Positions 63,471-64,000 of a DNA stretch of 64,000 nucleotides are shown piece by piece. Numbering within the stretch: the stretch's first letter is position 1; each line of letters opens with the position of its first letter. The notes under the pieces were generated by a model that had not been told where the DNA came from, did not search any database, and saw only the letters and a list, made by a program, of their open reading frames with translations. A program made the position numbers and the translations under genes. The DNA comes from JAMLIN01 sp964476625 (GTDB lineage Bacteria; Pseudomonadota; Gammaproteobacteria; Burkholderiales; Burkholderiaceae_E): contig CAYZBJ010000002.1 of NCBI GenBank assembly GCA_964476625.1, positions 1-64,000 on the forward strand. Direction: 5' to 3'.

Positions 63471-64000
63471 TCGACCACGGTCTGCGACTGCTCGCGCATG
63501 TAGAGCGGCAGGTACCAGTACGAGCCGATCGCCTTGCCGGTGCTGCCGCTGCCCTTCCAGCCACCGAAGGGCTGGTAGCCCGGCCAGGCGCCGGTGGTCG
63601 CGCCCTGGGGCCGGTTCACATAGGTGACCCCGGCCTCGATCCGGTCGAGGAAGGTGGCCGCCTCGTCCTCGCCGCCATAGAAGCCCGCGGCCAGGCCGAG
63701 GCCGGATTGGTTCGCGAGGTCGATGGCTTCGTCGAGGCCGTCGACCTGGTGCACGAGCAGCAGCGGCAGGAACTGCTCTTCGTTCCAGAGCGGATGCTCG
63801 TGGGGCAGGCTGGCGATGGTGGGCGCGACGAACCAGCCCCGCGCCATGTCGCCGTCATCGAGCAGGCGGGCGCCGACATGCGCATGGCCGGCCTCGCCGA
63901 TTGCCGCGATCGCGCGGCGATAGCGCTCGTGCGCGATGCGGTTGACCACCGGCCCCATCCAGTTCTCGCGCAAGGTCGGATCGCCGACCTTGATCGCTTC
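63467..64000 (-). CDS. Aldehyde dehydrogenase family protein (C-terminal part)
   Basis: The 177 visible residues are the C-terminal third of an NAD(P)-dependent aldehyde dehydrogenase. They include LRENWMGPVVNRIAHERYRR, APTIASLPHEHPLWNEEQFL and YVNRPQGATTGAWPGYQPFG, GWKGSGSTGKAIGSYWYLPL. The catalytic Cys lies outside the window. The ending resembles glutamate-gamma-semialdehyde dehydrogenases (proline/ornithine breakdown), but other substrates cannot be excluded. It may serve the compound brought in by the adjacent liv transporter. Confidence 0.85.
   Translation of the reverse strand, partial: EAIKVGDPTLRENWMGPVVNRIAHERYRRAIAAIGEAGHAHVGARLLDDGDMARGWFVAPTIASLPHEHPLWNEEQFLPLLLVHQVDGLDEAIDLANQSGLGLAAGFYGGEDEAATFLDRIEAGVTYVNRPQGATTGAWPGYQPFGGWKGSGSTGKAIGSYWYLPLYMREQSQTVVD

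Overview
The window is very GC-rich, densely coding DNA that looks like the chromosome of a betaproteobacterium, probably related to Burkholderiales or Rhodocyclales. The main reasons are a tandem pair of cyanophycin synthetase genes divergent from an ABC transporter plus DUF1854 pair, a LEPR-type surface protein with its own exporter-like operon, and the general gene style (GTG/TTG starts, ATGA overlaps). No rRNA, tRNA, CRISPR array, integrase or transposase was seen. Three runs of exactly ten N (1078, 15489, 28318) each interrupt a gene. At two of them a short direct duplication plus extra sequence breaks the frame, and collapsing the duplication restores it, so this is a draft or metagenome assembly with faulty joins. 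Both window edges cut a gene (pepN on the left, an aldehyde dehydrogenase on the right).

Layout: 1-1.8 kb, pepN (partial) and a DUF4136 lipoprotein. 2-10.9 kb, an operon for a LEPR-motif Ca-binding-repeat protein, a TolC-like lipoprotein, a periplasmic adaptor, a GAF-adaptor fusion and a PqqD-like/M50 metalloprotease/adaptor fusion. 10.9-13.1 kb, a lipoprotein subtilase with a P domain and a separate gene that looks like its missing propeptide. 13.3-20.3 kb, pyruvate carboxylase, a TRAP transporter and a MarR regulator. 20.3-21 kb, a gene-free repeat mosaic. 21-24.6 kb, a histidine phosphatase, an acyl-CoA ligase and a CoA transferase. 24.7-32.6 kb, the cyanophycin locus. 32.7-36.9 kb, sbcDC. 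37-46.6 kb, transport and stress genes with local regulators: two MFS exporters, a ZIP transporter, Dps, MarR-EmrAB and a CDF/MerR pair. 46.6-50.1 kb, modABCE behind a clear ModE box. 51.3-58.4 kb, ectoine uptake (ehuBCDA), EctR and ectABCD. 58.7-63.5 kb, a branched-chain-amino-acid-type ABC transporter (livGFKHM), then the partial aldehyde dehydrogenase.

Taken together, the genes describe an osmotically adaptable heterotroph that makes and reimports ectoine/hydroxyectoine, stores nitrogen as cyanophycin and replenishes oxaloacetate through pyruvate carboxylase. The most novel part is the 2-10.9 kb operon. It holds a substrate-like protein with an N-terminal LEPR motif, three adaptor-type proteins and an outer-membrane tunnel but no recognisable ATPase, MFS or RND motor; the only inner-membrane core is a site-2-protease-like protein. 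I infer, without proof, that it is a dedicated export and processing system for LEPR-tagged proteins.
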